A stretch of 64,000 nucleotides of DNA from DATKAS01 sp963773315 (GTDB taxonomy: Bacteria > Actinomycetota > Acidimicrobiia > Acidimicrobiales > DATKAS01): NCBI GenBank assembly GCA_963773315.1, contig CAVZAF010000005.1:682001-746000 (forward strand). The letters run 5' to 3'. Shown here in pieces: positions 8,212 through 16,627 of this stretch (the stretch's first letter is position 1; the number at the start of each line of letters is the position of its first letter). Below the pieces are notes generated by a model that ran no database searches, was not told where the DNA came from, and saw nothing but the letters and a program-made list of their open reading frames with translations. The translations under genes were made by a program, and so were the position numbers.

Positions 8212-9386
8212 GACGTCGGCTCCACTACCTCGACGTTCGGCACGACCGTCGGCGCGGCGACCGGCGCATCCGCCTTCGCCGCCTTGTTCTTCCCCGTGGC
8301 CGCACCGAACAGCTTCTTGCCGAGGTTGCCGAAGTCGTGCGGCACCTGCTGCGCGATGCCCCCAGGAGCAGTCAGGAGCACCTGGAGGATGCCCATGCCG
8401 GACAGGATCGTGAAGAGCTCGATGCCGATGCCCCACCGCAGGAAGAGCGCGGGCACCAGCTGGAACACGAGCCCACCGACGACGGCGCCCGCAAGGGTGT
8501 AGACGCCGCCGACGAGGGTGATGGCGTAGATCTGAATCGACTGCTGGGTCTGGAACTGGTTGATGTTCACGCCGGGCGGCGAGGCGAGCAGACCGCCGGC
8601 GACACCGGCGAAGAACGCCGCAAGCGCGAACGCCCAGAGCTTGTAGACGGTCGTGCGCACACCCGCCGACAGCGCCGTTGCTTCGCTCTGCCGGATGGCC
8701 GCCCACGCGCGCCCTGGCTTCGACTTCACGTGCCAGAACGCGATGAGGAACATGACGATGGCGACGCACACGCAGTACCGGTAGAACGCGGTGTCACCAA
8801 GAGCGATGGACGGCCGGTTGATCTGCGAGATGGGGCCGCCGCCCCTGGACCGCCCCCAGAAGCCACCGCCGCCGTTCGGGAACTGCTGCACCTTGATGAG
8901 GATGGTGAGCGCGGCGGCGGCCATCAGCGTGATGAGCGCCAGGTACAAGCCCGACAACCGCAACGCAGGAAGGCCGATCAACGTGCCGAGGAGACCGGTG
9001 ACGATGCCGGCGATCAGCAGCACGGCGGGGTAGGGCAACCAGGGCCACAGCTGGTCGAAGCGAACGGCGACCCACGCACCCGCCGAGAGCAACACGAACT
9101 GGCACAGGGAGACGAGGCCGACCCGGCCGATGAGCAGGCCGAGGCCGAGCGTCACCAACGTGTAGATGACGACCGACGTGAAGACGGTGATCCAGTACGA
9201 CGTCGCCGAGTGCGATGGCAGCGGCACCCATCCCTTCTGGAGGAGGAACGGGAGGCCCCACAGCGCGAACAGGATGAAGACGACGACCCATGCGATCTGG
9301 CGCATCCGCTTCGGGGAGACGCGCAGACGGCCGGGCGTGTCGGGAACGGCGTCGTCGGTCTGCTCGACAGTGCGAACCGCGCTCAT
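8208..9386 (-). CDS. livM: Branched-chain-type ABC transporter permease (LivM)
   Basis: A 392-aa integral membrane protein with about 8-10 hydrophobic segments between residues 30 and 345. The LivM-specific loop LPALRLSGLYLALITL and KSKPGRAWAAIRQSE are present; the latter is the coupling helix that contacts the ATPases. The long N-terminal cytoplasmic leader (about 28 residues) and a C-terminal tail rich in Ala/Val/Pro are not part of the channel. It overlaps LivG by 4 bases and follows LivH by 1 base. It forms the translocation pore with LivH in the cytoplasmic membrane. Confidence 0.92.
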   Translation of the reverse strand: MSAVRTVEQTDDAVPDTPGRLRVSPKRMRQIAWVVVFILFALWGLPFLLQKGWVPLPSHSATSYWITVFTSVVIYTLVTLGLGLLIGRVGLVSLCQFVLLSAGAWVAVRFDQLWPWLPYPAVLLIAGIVTGLLGTLIGLPALRLSGLYLALITLMAAAALTILIKVQQFPNGGGGFWGRSRGGGPISQINRPSIALGDTAFYRYCVCVAIVMFLIAFWHVKSKPGRAWAAIRQSEATALSAGVRTTVYKLWAFALAAFFAGVAGGLLASPPGVNINQFQTQQSIQIYAITLVGGVYTLAGAVVGGLVFQLVPALFLRWGIGIELFTILSGMGILQVLLTAPGGIAQQVPHDFGNLGKKLFGAATGKNKAAKADAPVAAPTVVPNVEVVEPTS

Positions 9387-9387
9387 G

Positions 9388-10278
9388 TCAGGTCTGCACC
9401 ACGACTTGGCGCTTACGAGCCATCCACAAGATCGCGATGATCGCGAGCACGAACGGCGTCATCGAGCGATACGAGCCGGAGTCGACCCAGACCGTGTTCG
9501 GCGCGGCAAGGCACGACTGCACGATCCCGATCGCGAAGCCGCCGATCAACGTGCCCCAGAGCGACCTCAGCTGGCCGATCAGCGCGGCGGCGAGCGCCGC
9601 GATGACGAAGAAGGTGAGCGTGGCGATGTCGAGGCCGACGAGCTGCGAAAGCAGCAGCCCGGAGATGCCGCAGATGATGCCCGAGCCGAACCACGCCACG
9701 GCTTCGACACGCCGCACTGGCACGCCGAGCATCGAGGTGATCTCGCGGTCGTTGGCGAGCGCGCGCATCGCGGTGCCGAGCTTGCTCCTGCGCAAGAACA
9801 ACGCAGTGCCTGCCGTCACGATGATCGGGAAGGCCATCCCGATGATCTGCGTATAGGTGACACGGACACCGCTGACCGTGACGTAGTGGTTCTCCGTCGG
9901 CAGCTTGAACGCGTGCGCGTTCGCGCCGTAATGCCACTGCATCCAGCCGACGAGGATGAGCAGCAACCCGAGCGTCGCGGTCGCCTTCACCAGCGGGTCA
10001 CGTGGAGCGAACGGGGGCCCGAAGAACCATCCGTAGAGCAACGTGACGGCACCGGCGAAGGCGATGCACGCGAGGTAGGCGAGCCAATGCGGCCCGAGGT
10101 CGTTGTCGATCAGCTCCCAAGCGAGGAAGGCACCTGCAGCCCCGATCGCGCCATAGGCGAGGTTGAGCACGCCGGTTGCCTGGTAGAGGACCACGAGGCC
10201 CACTCCTGACATGGCGAACACCCCGCCCAGCGCGAAGCCGAGCACGATGAATGGCTTCAGCTCGTCAATGCTCGGCAT
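9388..10278 (-). CDS. livH: Branched-chain-type ABC transporter permease (LivH)
   Basis: A 296-aa membrane protein of the LivH family with about 8 transmembrane segments. It shows the family opening GVGLVVLYQATGVLNLAYGA and the cytoplasmic coupling region RRSKLGTAMRALANDRE. Length and topology are normal. It lies 46 bases after the binding-protein gene and 1 base before livM. With LivM it builds the heterodimeric pore for the solute captured by the lipoprotein at 10325-11722. Confidence 0.92.
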   Translation of the reverse strand: MPSIDELKPFIVLGFALGGVFAMSGVGLVVLYQATGVLNLAYGAIGAAGAFLAWELIDNDLGPHWLAYLACIAFAGAVTLLYGWFFGPPFAPRDPLVKATATLGLLLILVGWMQWHYGANAHAFKLPTENHYVTVSGVRVTYTQIIGMAFPIIVTAGTALFLRRSKLGTAMRALANDREITSMLGVPVRRVEAVAWFGSGIICGISGLLLSQLVGLDIATLTFFVIAALAAALIGQLRSLWGTLIGGFAIGIVQSCLAAPNTVWVDSGSYRSMTPFVLAIIAILWMARKRQVVVQT

Positions 10279-10324
10279 CGAGGCTGCAGGCTCCCTGCTC
10301 CTGGTCGAGAGATGTGATCGGGGA

Positions 10325-11722
10325 TCAGGAGTTCAGGCCGAGCTCCTGCTCCTTGGCCCTGATCTGAGCCAACGGGTTGGCGGGCAGCTCAGCGATCTCG
10401 AAGCAATCTTCCTTCTTCACCATCTTCCCGTCCTGCGGGGTGACGGTGATGTCGGTGTTGTTCGAGACGTTCGAGCCGACCGTGCTGCTGAAGTACCACG
10501 GCTTGCACCACAAGTCGGAGCTGAAGTTCTTCAGGTTCTTGAAGGCGTCGTTGACGCTCTGCTTCGTGATGTCGCCCTTGATGCTCAGCATCGCGTCGGT
10601 GGCGGCGCGAGCGTCGAGGTAGCCCATCTGGGCGAAGCTCGAGATCGGCACGTCCTTCGGCGCGTACTTGTCGTGCACCTCGTTCATGTGATTCTGGTCG
10701 GGCAGTCCGCTGTCGACCGTGTTGAACTCGGCGTTGATCAGGAACTTGCCGTTCCACGCCGGGCTCAGCGCCTGGGCGACCGACGGGTCGTTCGGAGGAG
10801 TCGAACTCGCCCACACGACCTTGTCGATCAGGCCCGCGGAGTCGATCGCCTGCAGCAACGGCACCACAGTCGGGCCCGTGAAGTCGAGCACCACGCCGCC
10901 ACCGGGACCGGCAGTCTGCACGAGCTTCTGCGCGAGCACCGCCGGGTCGGCGATCGGAACGTCCTCGGTCAGGCTGACGCCCTTGAGGCCGTTCTGCTGA
11001 GCGAAGTCGGTGACACCGCTGTTGATGACGTCGATGCCCGGCTGGTTGGGCGAGATGACGACCATCGTGCCCTTCGCGCCTGCGCGCAGCGCGGCCTGTG
11101 CGCCGCCGAGGCTCGAGTAGTACGGGCCCATGTTCACTGCCGAGAAGTTGGCCGTGGTGAAGCAGGCCTGGTCGACGCCGGCGATGATCGGGAAGAAGCC
11201 GTTGTCGGCGTAGTACTTCCCGTTGACGCTGCAGTCGATGATGCTCGTGTTCCCGACGAATCCCAACACGCCATCTTGCTCAGCGAGCTTCTTCGCGAGA
11301 CCGGCGATCTCGGCCGGATCGACGTGCTCGTCCTCCTCGATGTACTGGATCGGACGGCCGTTGATGCCACCGTTGTCGTTCACGCAGTCGAAGTAGGCCT
11401 TGGCCATGCTCGAGATCCACGTGAAGTCGATGCCGGGGACGTTGGTGTTGATCGAACCGATCTTGATCGGCTCCCCGGTCGCCTTCTGACCGGTGCCCAG
11501 GCCGCACTCGCCGGGCTTTTGGATGTTGGAGCTCGCCGCGGTGCCGCCCGCCGCGGTCGTTGCCGCGCCACCGCTCGCCGCGGTCGTCGCCGCACCACCG
11601 CTCGCAGCGGTGGTTGCTGCCCCCCCGCCCGCGGTCGTCGCGGTCGAAGACCCTGAGTCGTCTCCGCACGCGGCGAACAAGAGCGCGCCGGTCGCAAGTA
11701 GGACCGGCAGTAGACGCTTCAT
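10325..11722 (-). CDS. ABC transporter substrate-binding lipoprotein (LivK type)
   Basis: A 465-aa periplasmic-binding-type protein with a lipoprotein signal: positively charged MKRLLPV, hydrophobic core, lipobox LFAAC at Cys19. The mature N-terminus is an Ala/Thr/Gly linker of tandem 9-residue units (AATTAASGG) up to about residue 62. The type I binding fold then starts at IKIGSINTNVPG. It is tethered outside the cell and delivers ligand to LivH/LivM. Ligand class cannot be read, but Liv-type binding proteins in catabolic regions often bind aromatic or dicarboxylic acids. It is the first gene of its operon; a candidate promoter lies about 100 bases upstream. Confidence 0.9.
   Translation of the reverse strand: MKRLLPVLLATGALLFAACGDDSGSSTATTAGGGAATTAASGGAATTAASGGAATTAAGGTAASSNIQKPGECGLGTGQKATGEPIKIGSINTNVPGIDFTWISSMAKAYFDCVNDNGGINGRPIQYIEEDEHVDPAEIAGLAKKLAEQDGVLGFVGNTSIIDCSVNGKYYADNGFFPIIAGVDQACFTTANFSAVNMGPYYSSLGGAQAALRAGAKGTMVVISPNQPGIDVINSGVTDFAQQNGLKGVSLTEDVPIADPAVLAQKLVQTAGPGGGVVLDFTGPTVVPLLQAIDSAGLIDKVVWASSTPPNDPSVAQALSPAWNGKFLINAEFNTVDSGLPDQNHMNEVHDKYAPKDVPISSFAQMGYLDARAATDAMLSIKGDITKQSVNDAFKNLKNFSSDLWCKPWYFSSTVGSNVSNNTDITVTPQDGKMVKKEDCFEIAELPANPLAQIRAKEQELGLNS
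11543..11620 (-). repeat. 27-base tandem repeats encoding the lipoprotein linker
   Basis: About three direct copies of a 27-base unit encode AATTAASGG, AATTAASGG and AATTAAGGT at residues 35-61 of the substrate-binding lipoprotein. The linker between lipid anchor and binding domain tolerates length change, so this is a likely site of copy-number variation. Confidence 0.7.
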
Positions 11723-12047
11723 GAATGAACCCTCCCGATGTCGCGGGTGACGATGCGAGTCAGGAAGTTCGACTCACCCGCCACCGCTCCCCCACACCTC
11801 CCCCTGTCGGGTGTGGACCGGGCGCACCGTACAACGGCGCGACGCAATTGAGCAACGGTGTCAGCCTCCCTGAGATCCGGTCGCAACGCGAACGCAATGC
11901 GCACACCCCGCGAGGGGACACCCCGATTCGCATAGCGCACTGTTCACCCCTTCGTTCGTGAGCGGCGAACGCTGGGCTTGGCCCGCTTCACGCCGCGCCG
12001 GACACTGTCCTTCCCGAGTCACGGGGTCCGAGCACGGAGGTGCGCGC
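11723..12047. other. 325-base divergent intergenic region
   Basis: This gap separates the Liv operon from the MetE-like unit. It holds a candidate minus-strand promoter (11826-11855) and a 7-base stem CCACACC/GGTGTGG at 11792-11816 with an 11-base loop, which would lie in the 5' leader of the transporter mRNA. A GGAGG ribosome binding site at 12036-12040 serves the plus-strand gene. No small gene was convincing. Confidence 0.5.
11826..11855 (-). promoter_or_regulatory. Candidate sigma-70-type promoter of the Liv operon
   Basis: On the minus strand TTGCTC (-35) and TACGGT (-10) are separated by 18 bases, about 100 bases upstream of the lipoprotein ATG. The same TACGGT hexamer occurs upstream of the second Liv operon (46032-46037). 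Pattern match only. Confidence 0.35.
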
Positions 12048-14129
12048 ATGACCGCGGAAGCGACAGGCGACACGAACGGCCGTGTCGAGACCAACGGCCT
12101 GGTCACCGGCGGGGTGCTGCTCGTCGGAAGCGTCCCACTTCGAAGCGCCGACGAGGTGTTCCAGCTGGCGGCATCAGAGCTCGGTGACCGAGTCGACCGG
12201 ATTCCGGACGGCGAGACCGGCCCCCGGTCCGACTGGATCGTGTGGCAGTACCCAGTGCTCAGCTCCCGGCCCGAGTTCGAGGTGTGCCCACCCGGCGCCG
12301 ACTCACACCGTGCCCTGCCGCGGCTGCGCGTCAGCGACGACGAGTCGATCGACACGCTGCGCTTCGAGCAGCTCGGCTACGCGCAGGCGGCCACGAGCTC
12401 GTACCGCATCTTCGCCCGCCGCAAGCGCGACGGGCTCATCCCCTCGCAGTGCCGCTTCCAGGTATCACTGCCGACCCCGCTCGCGCCGATCGCCGCGTTC
12501 GTCGCTCCCGAAGACCAGGCTCGCATCGAACCTCTCTACGAGGCGGCGATGCTGACCGAGCTCGCGACGATCTTCGACTCGATCCCGCACGATCAGCTCG
12601 CGGTGCAGTGGGACACCAACTTCGAGTTCGCCATGCTCGACGGCGTCATGCCGACGTGGTTCACCGACCCCCGGTCGAGCATCGTCGAACGCCTCGTGCG
12701 GCTCGGTCGCAGCGTGCCGGGCGATGTGCAGCTCGGATACCACTTCTGCCACGGCCACGAGCGCCACCACACCGAGCGGCCCTTGAACGCGCAGCCGCTC
12801 GTCGAGATCGCGAACGCGCTGACGCTGAGCCTCGGTCGCTCGCTCGACTGGATCCACCTCCCCGTGCAAGGCGACCACGTCGACGTGCGCTTCTTCGAGA
12901 CGCTCGGGCAGCTGCAGCTGCGTCCCGAGACACAGCTCTTCCTCGGCGTGCTGCACCTCGAGGACGGCGTCGCCGGCGCGAAGGCGCGCATCGTCGCCGC
13001 GCAGCGGTTCGTGCACGACTTCGGCGCCGCGACCGACTGCGGGTGGGGCCGTCATCGCTCCCAGGACGTCGCAGCGTTGGTCGAGCTGCACCGCGCGGTG
13101 AGCGCGCCGCTGGACGGCCGCCACGCGGCCGCGTCGTTCGCGTGGCCCCCCGGCTGGGACCGCGTGCCCGACGAGACCTGGACGCAAGATCCCGTCGACG
13201 ACTTCGGCACCGCATACGACAACGTCGATCGCCACGGCTGGTACCGCAACCTCGACCCGACCGTCGAGGAGCTCGCTCACCTCTTGGGCGACGGCGACAT
13301 CATGATCGACTACTCGGGCGGCACCGGCATCTTGCTCGACCGGCTGAAGCTGCGGATGTTCGACGCCCAGGTCGGCGCGATCATCGTCGACAGCTCGCCC
13401 AAGTTCCTCCGCGTCGCGGTCGAGAAGTTCCACGACGACCCGAAGGTCGGGTTCAGGCTGCTCCGCTTCCTGAAGGACGAGAAGCGGCTCGAACGGCTCG
13501 AAGACGTGCTCGGTCCCGAGATGCTCGAGCGCGGCGTCGACCTCATCGCGTCGACGAACGCCGTGCATCTCTATCCAGACCTCCCGGACACCGTCGCGTC
13601 GTGGCTCAAGGCACTGCGCCCCGACGGGCACGTGCTCATCAACTCGGGCAACATCCGCAACCCGCGCGCACGTCGCAGCGAGTGGATCCTCGACGAGACG
13701 GTCTGGGTCGTGGGCGAGATCGCCGAAGGCCTCGTCCGCACCGATCCGGCGTACGCGCAGTACGCCGCCGACCTCGACAACCCCGAGCGGATGAAGGCGC
13801 ATGCGGCGTATCGAGACAAGGTCTTCTTGCTGCCGCGACCACTCGACTTCTACCTCGAGACGCTCGAGCTCGGGGGCCTGAAGGTCGAGTCCGTGCGAGA
13901 GGCGAGCGTGCAAGCCGGCGTCCAGGACTGGTACGAGTTCCTGTGCGCGTACAACGACGCGGTGCTCGGCTGGGTGGGCGGCACCGACAAGGTCGACGGA
14001 GCGAAGCCGTCTGAACAGGCCGTGAACGATCGCCTGGCGCTCATGCGCCACGCGATGGACGTGCTCTTCCACGGCCGCCCGACGTTCCAGGCATGCTGGA
14101 CGTACATCACCTGTGTCAACGGCCGCTAG
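12048..14129 (+). CDS. MetE-like zinc methyltransferase domain fused to a SAM-dependent methyltransferase domain
   Basis: A 693-aa two-domain protein. Residues about 20-385 resemble the UROD/MetE-like barrel: GGVLLVGSVPLRSADEVF near the start, RIPDGETGPRSDWI, and candidate zinc ligands His and Cys in GYHFCHGHE with a later Cys in ATDCGWGRH, matching the His-x-Cys...Cys pattern of cobalamin-independent methionine synthases. Residues about 415-690 are a Rossmann methyltransferase: glycine motif DYSGGTGILL, acidic VGAIIVDSSP and IASTNAVHLYPDL. ATG at 12048 has GGAGG 7 bases upstream; earlier in-frame starts lack one. Such MetE-like domains move methyl or alkyl groups between thiols and a cofactor; joining one to a SAM enzyme suggests transfer of a one-carbon group to or from an unknown substrate. 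The gene is followed 24 bases later by a stand-alone MetE-like gene. Confidence 0.72.
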   Translation: MTAEATGDTNGRVETNGLVTGGVLLVGSVPLRSADEVFQLAASELGDRVDRIPDGETGPRSDWIVWQYPVLSSRPEFEVCPPGADSHRALPRLRVSDDESIDTLRFEQLGYAQAATSSYRIFARRKRDGLIPSQCRFQVSLPTPLAPIAAFVAPEDQARIEPLYEAAMLTELATIFDSIPHDQLAVQWDTNFEFAMLDGVMPTWFTDPRSSIVERLVRLGRSVPGDVQLGYHFCHGHERHHTERPLNAQPLVEIANALTLSLGRSLDWIHLPVQGDHVDVRFFETLGQLQLRPETQLFLGVLHLEDGVAGAKARIVAAQRFVHDFGAATDCGWGRHRSQDVAALVELHRAVSAPLDGRHAAASFAWPPGWDRVPDETWTQDPVDDFGTAYDNVDRHGWYRNLDPTVEELAHLLGDGDIMIDYSGGTGILLDRLKLRMFDAQVGAIIVDSSPKFLRVAVEKFHDDPKVGFRLLRFLKDEKRLERLEDVLGPEMLERGVDLIASTNAVHLYPDLPDTVASWLKALRPDGHVLINSGNIRNPRARRSEWILDETVWVVGEIAEGLVRTDPAYAQYAADLDNPERMKAHAAYRDKVFLLPRPLDFYLETLELGGLKVESVREASVQAGVQDWYEFLCAYNDAVLGWVGGTDKVDGAKPSEQAVNDRLALMRHAMDVLFHGRPTFQACWTYITCVNGR

Positions 14130-14153
14130 AGACCACGTCCCCGGGAGCCAGAA

Positions 14154-15308
14154 ATGAAGCGAAGCACCGACCGCATCCTCACGACCCACGTGGGCAGCCT
14201 GGCCCGACCAGTCGAGCTCCTCGACACGATGAAGCTCAAGGAGAACGACCAGCCCTACGACCACGAGCTGTTCGACTTCCAGGTCACTGAAGCGGTCAAA
14301 GACCGTGTGCGGCAGCAGGTCGAGTGCGGCATCGACATCGTGACCGACGGCGAGATGAGCAAGGTCAGCTTCCTCGGCTACGTGAAGGACCGGCTCGGTG
14401 GCTTCGAGGTCGAGATGGGCCAGTCGCGCATGGCGCCGTCGTGGCAGGTCGAGGTCGACGACTTCCCCGAGTACTACGCGGAGTACTTCAAGAAGTACTC
14501 GTCAACCGTCGCTCCCCTGCGTCGCATCATCTGCCGCGGGCCGATCACCTACATCGGGCAGGAGCTCCTGCAGACCGACATCGACAACCTCAAGGCGGCC
14601 ACCGCCGACTACGACGTGGCCGACGTCTTCATGCCCTCGACGGGCCCCAGCGGCTTCGGGCGCAACGAGTACTACTCGTCACACGAGGAGTACCTCCACG
14701 AGGTCGCGGAGGCCATGCGCCAGGAGTACCTGGCGATCGTCGCGGCAGGGTTCATCCTCCAGGTCGACGATCCGTTCCTGATCGACATGCTGAGCGACCC
14801 GACGATGGAGAAGAAGGAGCGCGAGCGGCTCGCGTGGGTCCACGTCGAAGCGCTGAACCACGCGCTGCGCGACATCCCGCCGGAGTCGGTGCGGCATCAC
14901 ACGTGCTACGGCCTCAACCACGGTCCGCGCATGAACGACATCCCGCTCACCGACGCGGTGCCGTTCATGCTGAAGATCAACGCCGGGGCGCACAGCTTCG
15001 AGGTCGCGAACCCGAGGCACTACCACGAGTGGCGCATCTGGGAAGACATCAAGCTGCCCGACGACAAGATCCTCATCCCCGGCCTGATCGGTCACGCGAC
15101 GAACTACGTCGAGCACCCGGAGCTCATCGCGGACTACATCGTGAAGTACGCGGGGCTCGTCGGCCGCGAGAACGTGATCGCCGGCGCGGACTGCGGGTTC
15201 TCTTCGCGTGCGTCCTACGCGCCTGAGGTGCACCCGACCGTCGTGTGGCCGAAGTTCCGGGCACTCAGCGAAGGCGCCGCCCTCGCCACCAAGCAGCTCT
15301 GGCACTGA
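14154..15308 (+). CDS. MetE-like (cobalamin-independent methionine synthase II family) zinc methyltransferase
   Basis: A 384-aa single-barrel protein similar to the C-terminal catalytic half of MetE and to epoxyalkane:coenzyme M transferases. It starts ILTTHVGSLARPVELLD, carries DIVTDGEMSK, and keeps candidate zinc ligands His-Thr-Cys in RHHTCYGLNHGP and Cys in GADCGFSSRAS. It lacks the N-terminal folate-binding half of classical MetE, so it is unlikely to be the housekeeping methionine synthase. Single-domain relatives use alternative methyl donors or alkyl substrates. It lies 24 bases downstream of the MetE-methyltransferase fusion with a short spacer, implying one mRNA and a joint reaction. 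Donor and acceptor are not identifiable. Confidence 0.78.
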   Translation: MKRSTDRILTTHVGSLARPVELLDTMKLKENDQPYDHELFDFQVTEAVKDRVRQQVECGIDIVTDGEMSKVSFLGYVKDRLGGFEVEMGQSRMAPSWQVEVDDFPEYYAEYFKKYSSTVAPLRRIICRGPITYIGQELLQTDIDNLKAATADYDVADVFMPSTGPSGFGRNEYYSSHEEYLHEVAEAMRQEYLAIVAAGFILQVDDPFLIDMLSDPTMEKKERERLAWVHVEALNHALRDIPPESVRHHTCYGLNHGPRMNDIPLTDAVPFMLKINAGAHSFEVANPRHYHEWRIWEDIKLPDDKILIPGLIGHATNYVEHPELIADYIVKYAGLVGRENVIAGADCGFSSRASYAPEVHPTVVWPKFRALSEGAALATKQLWH

Positions 15309-15323
15309 CGTACCAGGGTCAGT
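15304..15323. terminator. Short stem around two facing TGA stops
   Basis: ACTGAC, 8-base loop, GTCAGT: a 6-base stem that includes both the MetE-like stop and the RidA stop. No T-tract follows, so terminator strength is doubtful. Confidence 0.3.
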
Positions 15324-15780
15324 CGACCTCGGCGACGAGCTCGATCTCGACCGCGATGTCGAACGGCAGCTCGGCCAGGCCGACAGCCGACCGTGCGTGC
15401 TTGCCCGCGGCCTCGCCCCAGATCTCGACGAAGAGGTCGGAGGCGCCGTTGATGATCGCGGGCGTGTTGTTGAAGCCGGGGCCGGTGTTGACCATCCCCA
15501 AGACCTTCACGATGCGCGTCACGTGGTCGAGCCCGACGGTTGCGTCCATCGTCGCGAGGATGCAGAGCGCCGTCGCGCGGGCGGCGGCGACTCCCTCGTC
15601 GACCGTCAGATCGCGCCCGACCTTGCCGCGGATGTACTTGCCGTCGCCGAGATCAGGCCCGTGGCCGCTGACAAAGAGCAGGTTCCCGACCCTGCTCGCG
15701 CCGATGTAGTTCGCGGCCGGCGGCGACACGGGAGGAAGGGTGATCCCCAGCTCTGCGATTCGCTGTGCGATGTTGGGCAT
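15319..15780 (-). CDS. RidA family protein (YjgF/Rid superfamily)
   Basis: A 153-aa protein with the chorismate-mutase-like Rid fold. It contains GNLLFVSGHGPDL near residue 32 and ends AELPFDIAVEIELVAEVD. Family members deaminate reactive enamine/imine intermediates; the conserved Arg of true RidA (usually about residue 105) is not plainly aligned here, and HARSAVGLAELP provides an Arg at the corresponding loop. Length is slightly above the 130-aa norm, as in the YjgH-like subgroup. It converges on the MetE-like gene and lies 20 bases after the crotonase stop's partner on the same strand, so it could be cotranscribed with the crotonase at 15801-16598. Confidence 0.85.
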   Translation of the reverse strand: MPNIAQRIAELGITLPPVSPPAANYIGASRVGNLLFVSGHGPDLGDGKYIRGKVGRDLTVDEGVAAARATALCILATMDATVGLDHVTRIVKVLGMVNTGPGFNNTPAIINGASDLFVEIWGEAAGKHARSAVGLAELPFDIAVEIELVAEVD

Positions 15781-15800
15781 GCGCCACGGTACTCAGGCAC

Positions 15801-16598
15801 TCAGTCCGACGTCCCGGCCCACGTGAACCGCGGCGACCTCCGTTCGAGGAACGCGGCGACGCCCTCCGCGGCATCAGTGCTCGCCGCGAGCTCGGCTCCC
15901 CACCGCGCCTGCGTCGCCCGCGAGATCTGGCCGGTCCGCACGCACTCGTCGACCATCGCCTTGCTCGACTCTTGGGTGAGCAGCGACCGCTGGGTCGCGA
16001 GCAACGTCGCGAACACATCGATCCGCTCGTCGGCGGCGGCCGGCTCGTGCACCTCGTCGACGAGCCCGATGCGCAGCGCGCGCTCCCAGCCGATGAGCTC
16101 GGCGGAGAAGAGGAGGTGCTTCGTCGCCGACGGCCCGAGGAGCCGCACCGCCCGGTCGACGCCGAACGCCGGGTAGACGATGCCGAGGCGCGCGGGCGTG
16201 ATGCCGAACACGGCCGAAGTGTCGGCGACACGGACGTCGCACGCGATCGCGATCTGCGTGCCTCCGCCGACACACGACCCTCTTATGAACGCGACGGTTG
16301 GCTTCGGGAACGAGCCGAGCGCGTGGTCCGCGCCCGCGTTCGCCGAGGCGTAGCTCGAGTCGCTCACCTCGAGCTCTCCGATGTCGGCCCCGGCGCAGAA
16401 GTGGTCACCGGCGCCGCGCACGACGAGCACGCGCACAGCGCGGTCGGCGGCGAGGTCGGCGCAGATCGCCGCGATCCCTTCCCACATCGCCTTCGTCACC
16501 GCGTTGCGCTTCTCGGGTCGATTGAGCCACAACGTCGCGATCGGCCCGTCGTGGGTCACGACGAGCGGCTCTGTCGAGCCTGGGTCACGTGTCAGCAT
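15801..16598 (-). CDS. Enoyl-CoA hydratase/isomerase family protein
   Basis: A 265-aa crotonase-fold protein. The oxyanion-hole segment FCAGADIGEL (about residues 67-76) and the second segment SCVGGGTQIAIACDVRVAD are present. At the catalytic positions FGITPARLGIVYPAFG has no clear paired Glu residues (canonical hydratases carry two Glu), so isomerase, hydrolase or ring-opening activity is possible. It starts with ATG at 16598 and diverges from the luciferase-like gene 29 bases away. RidA follows downstream. It likely takes part in CoA-thioester degradation. Confidence 0.85.
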   Translation of the reverse strand: MLTRDPGSTEPLVVTHDGPIATLWLNRPEKRNAVTKAMWEGIAAICADLAADRAVRVLVVRGAGDHFCAGADIGELEVSDSSYASANAGADHALGSFPKPTVAFIRGSCVGGGTQIAIACDVRVADTSAVFGITPARLGIVYPAFGVDRAVRLLGPSATKHLLFSAELIGWERALRIGLVDEVHEPAAADERIDVFATLLATQRSLLTQESSKAMVDECVRTGQISRATQARWGAELAASTDAAEGVAAFLERRSPRFTWAGTSD

Positions 16599-16627
16599 TG
16601 TCAGCCTTCCTGATACCGTCCGGCGCG

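Noticed and set aside
8337..10209. Two long plus-strand frames across livM and livH
   Set aside because: Rich in Asp/Glu/Arg/His as expected for the antisense of membrane-protein codons; no family match.
12465..14264. 599-aa minus-strand open frame
   Set aside because: Fully antisense to the MetE-methyltransferase fusion; low-complexity Val/Arg/Asp composition typical of high-GC shadows.
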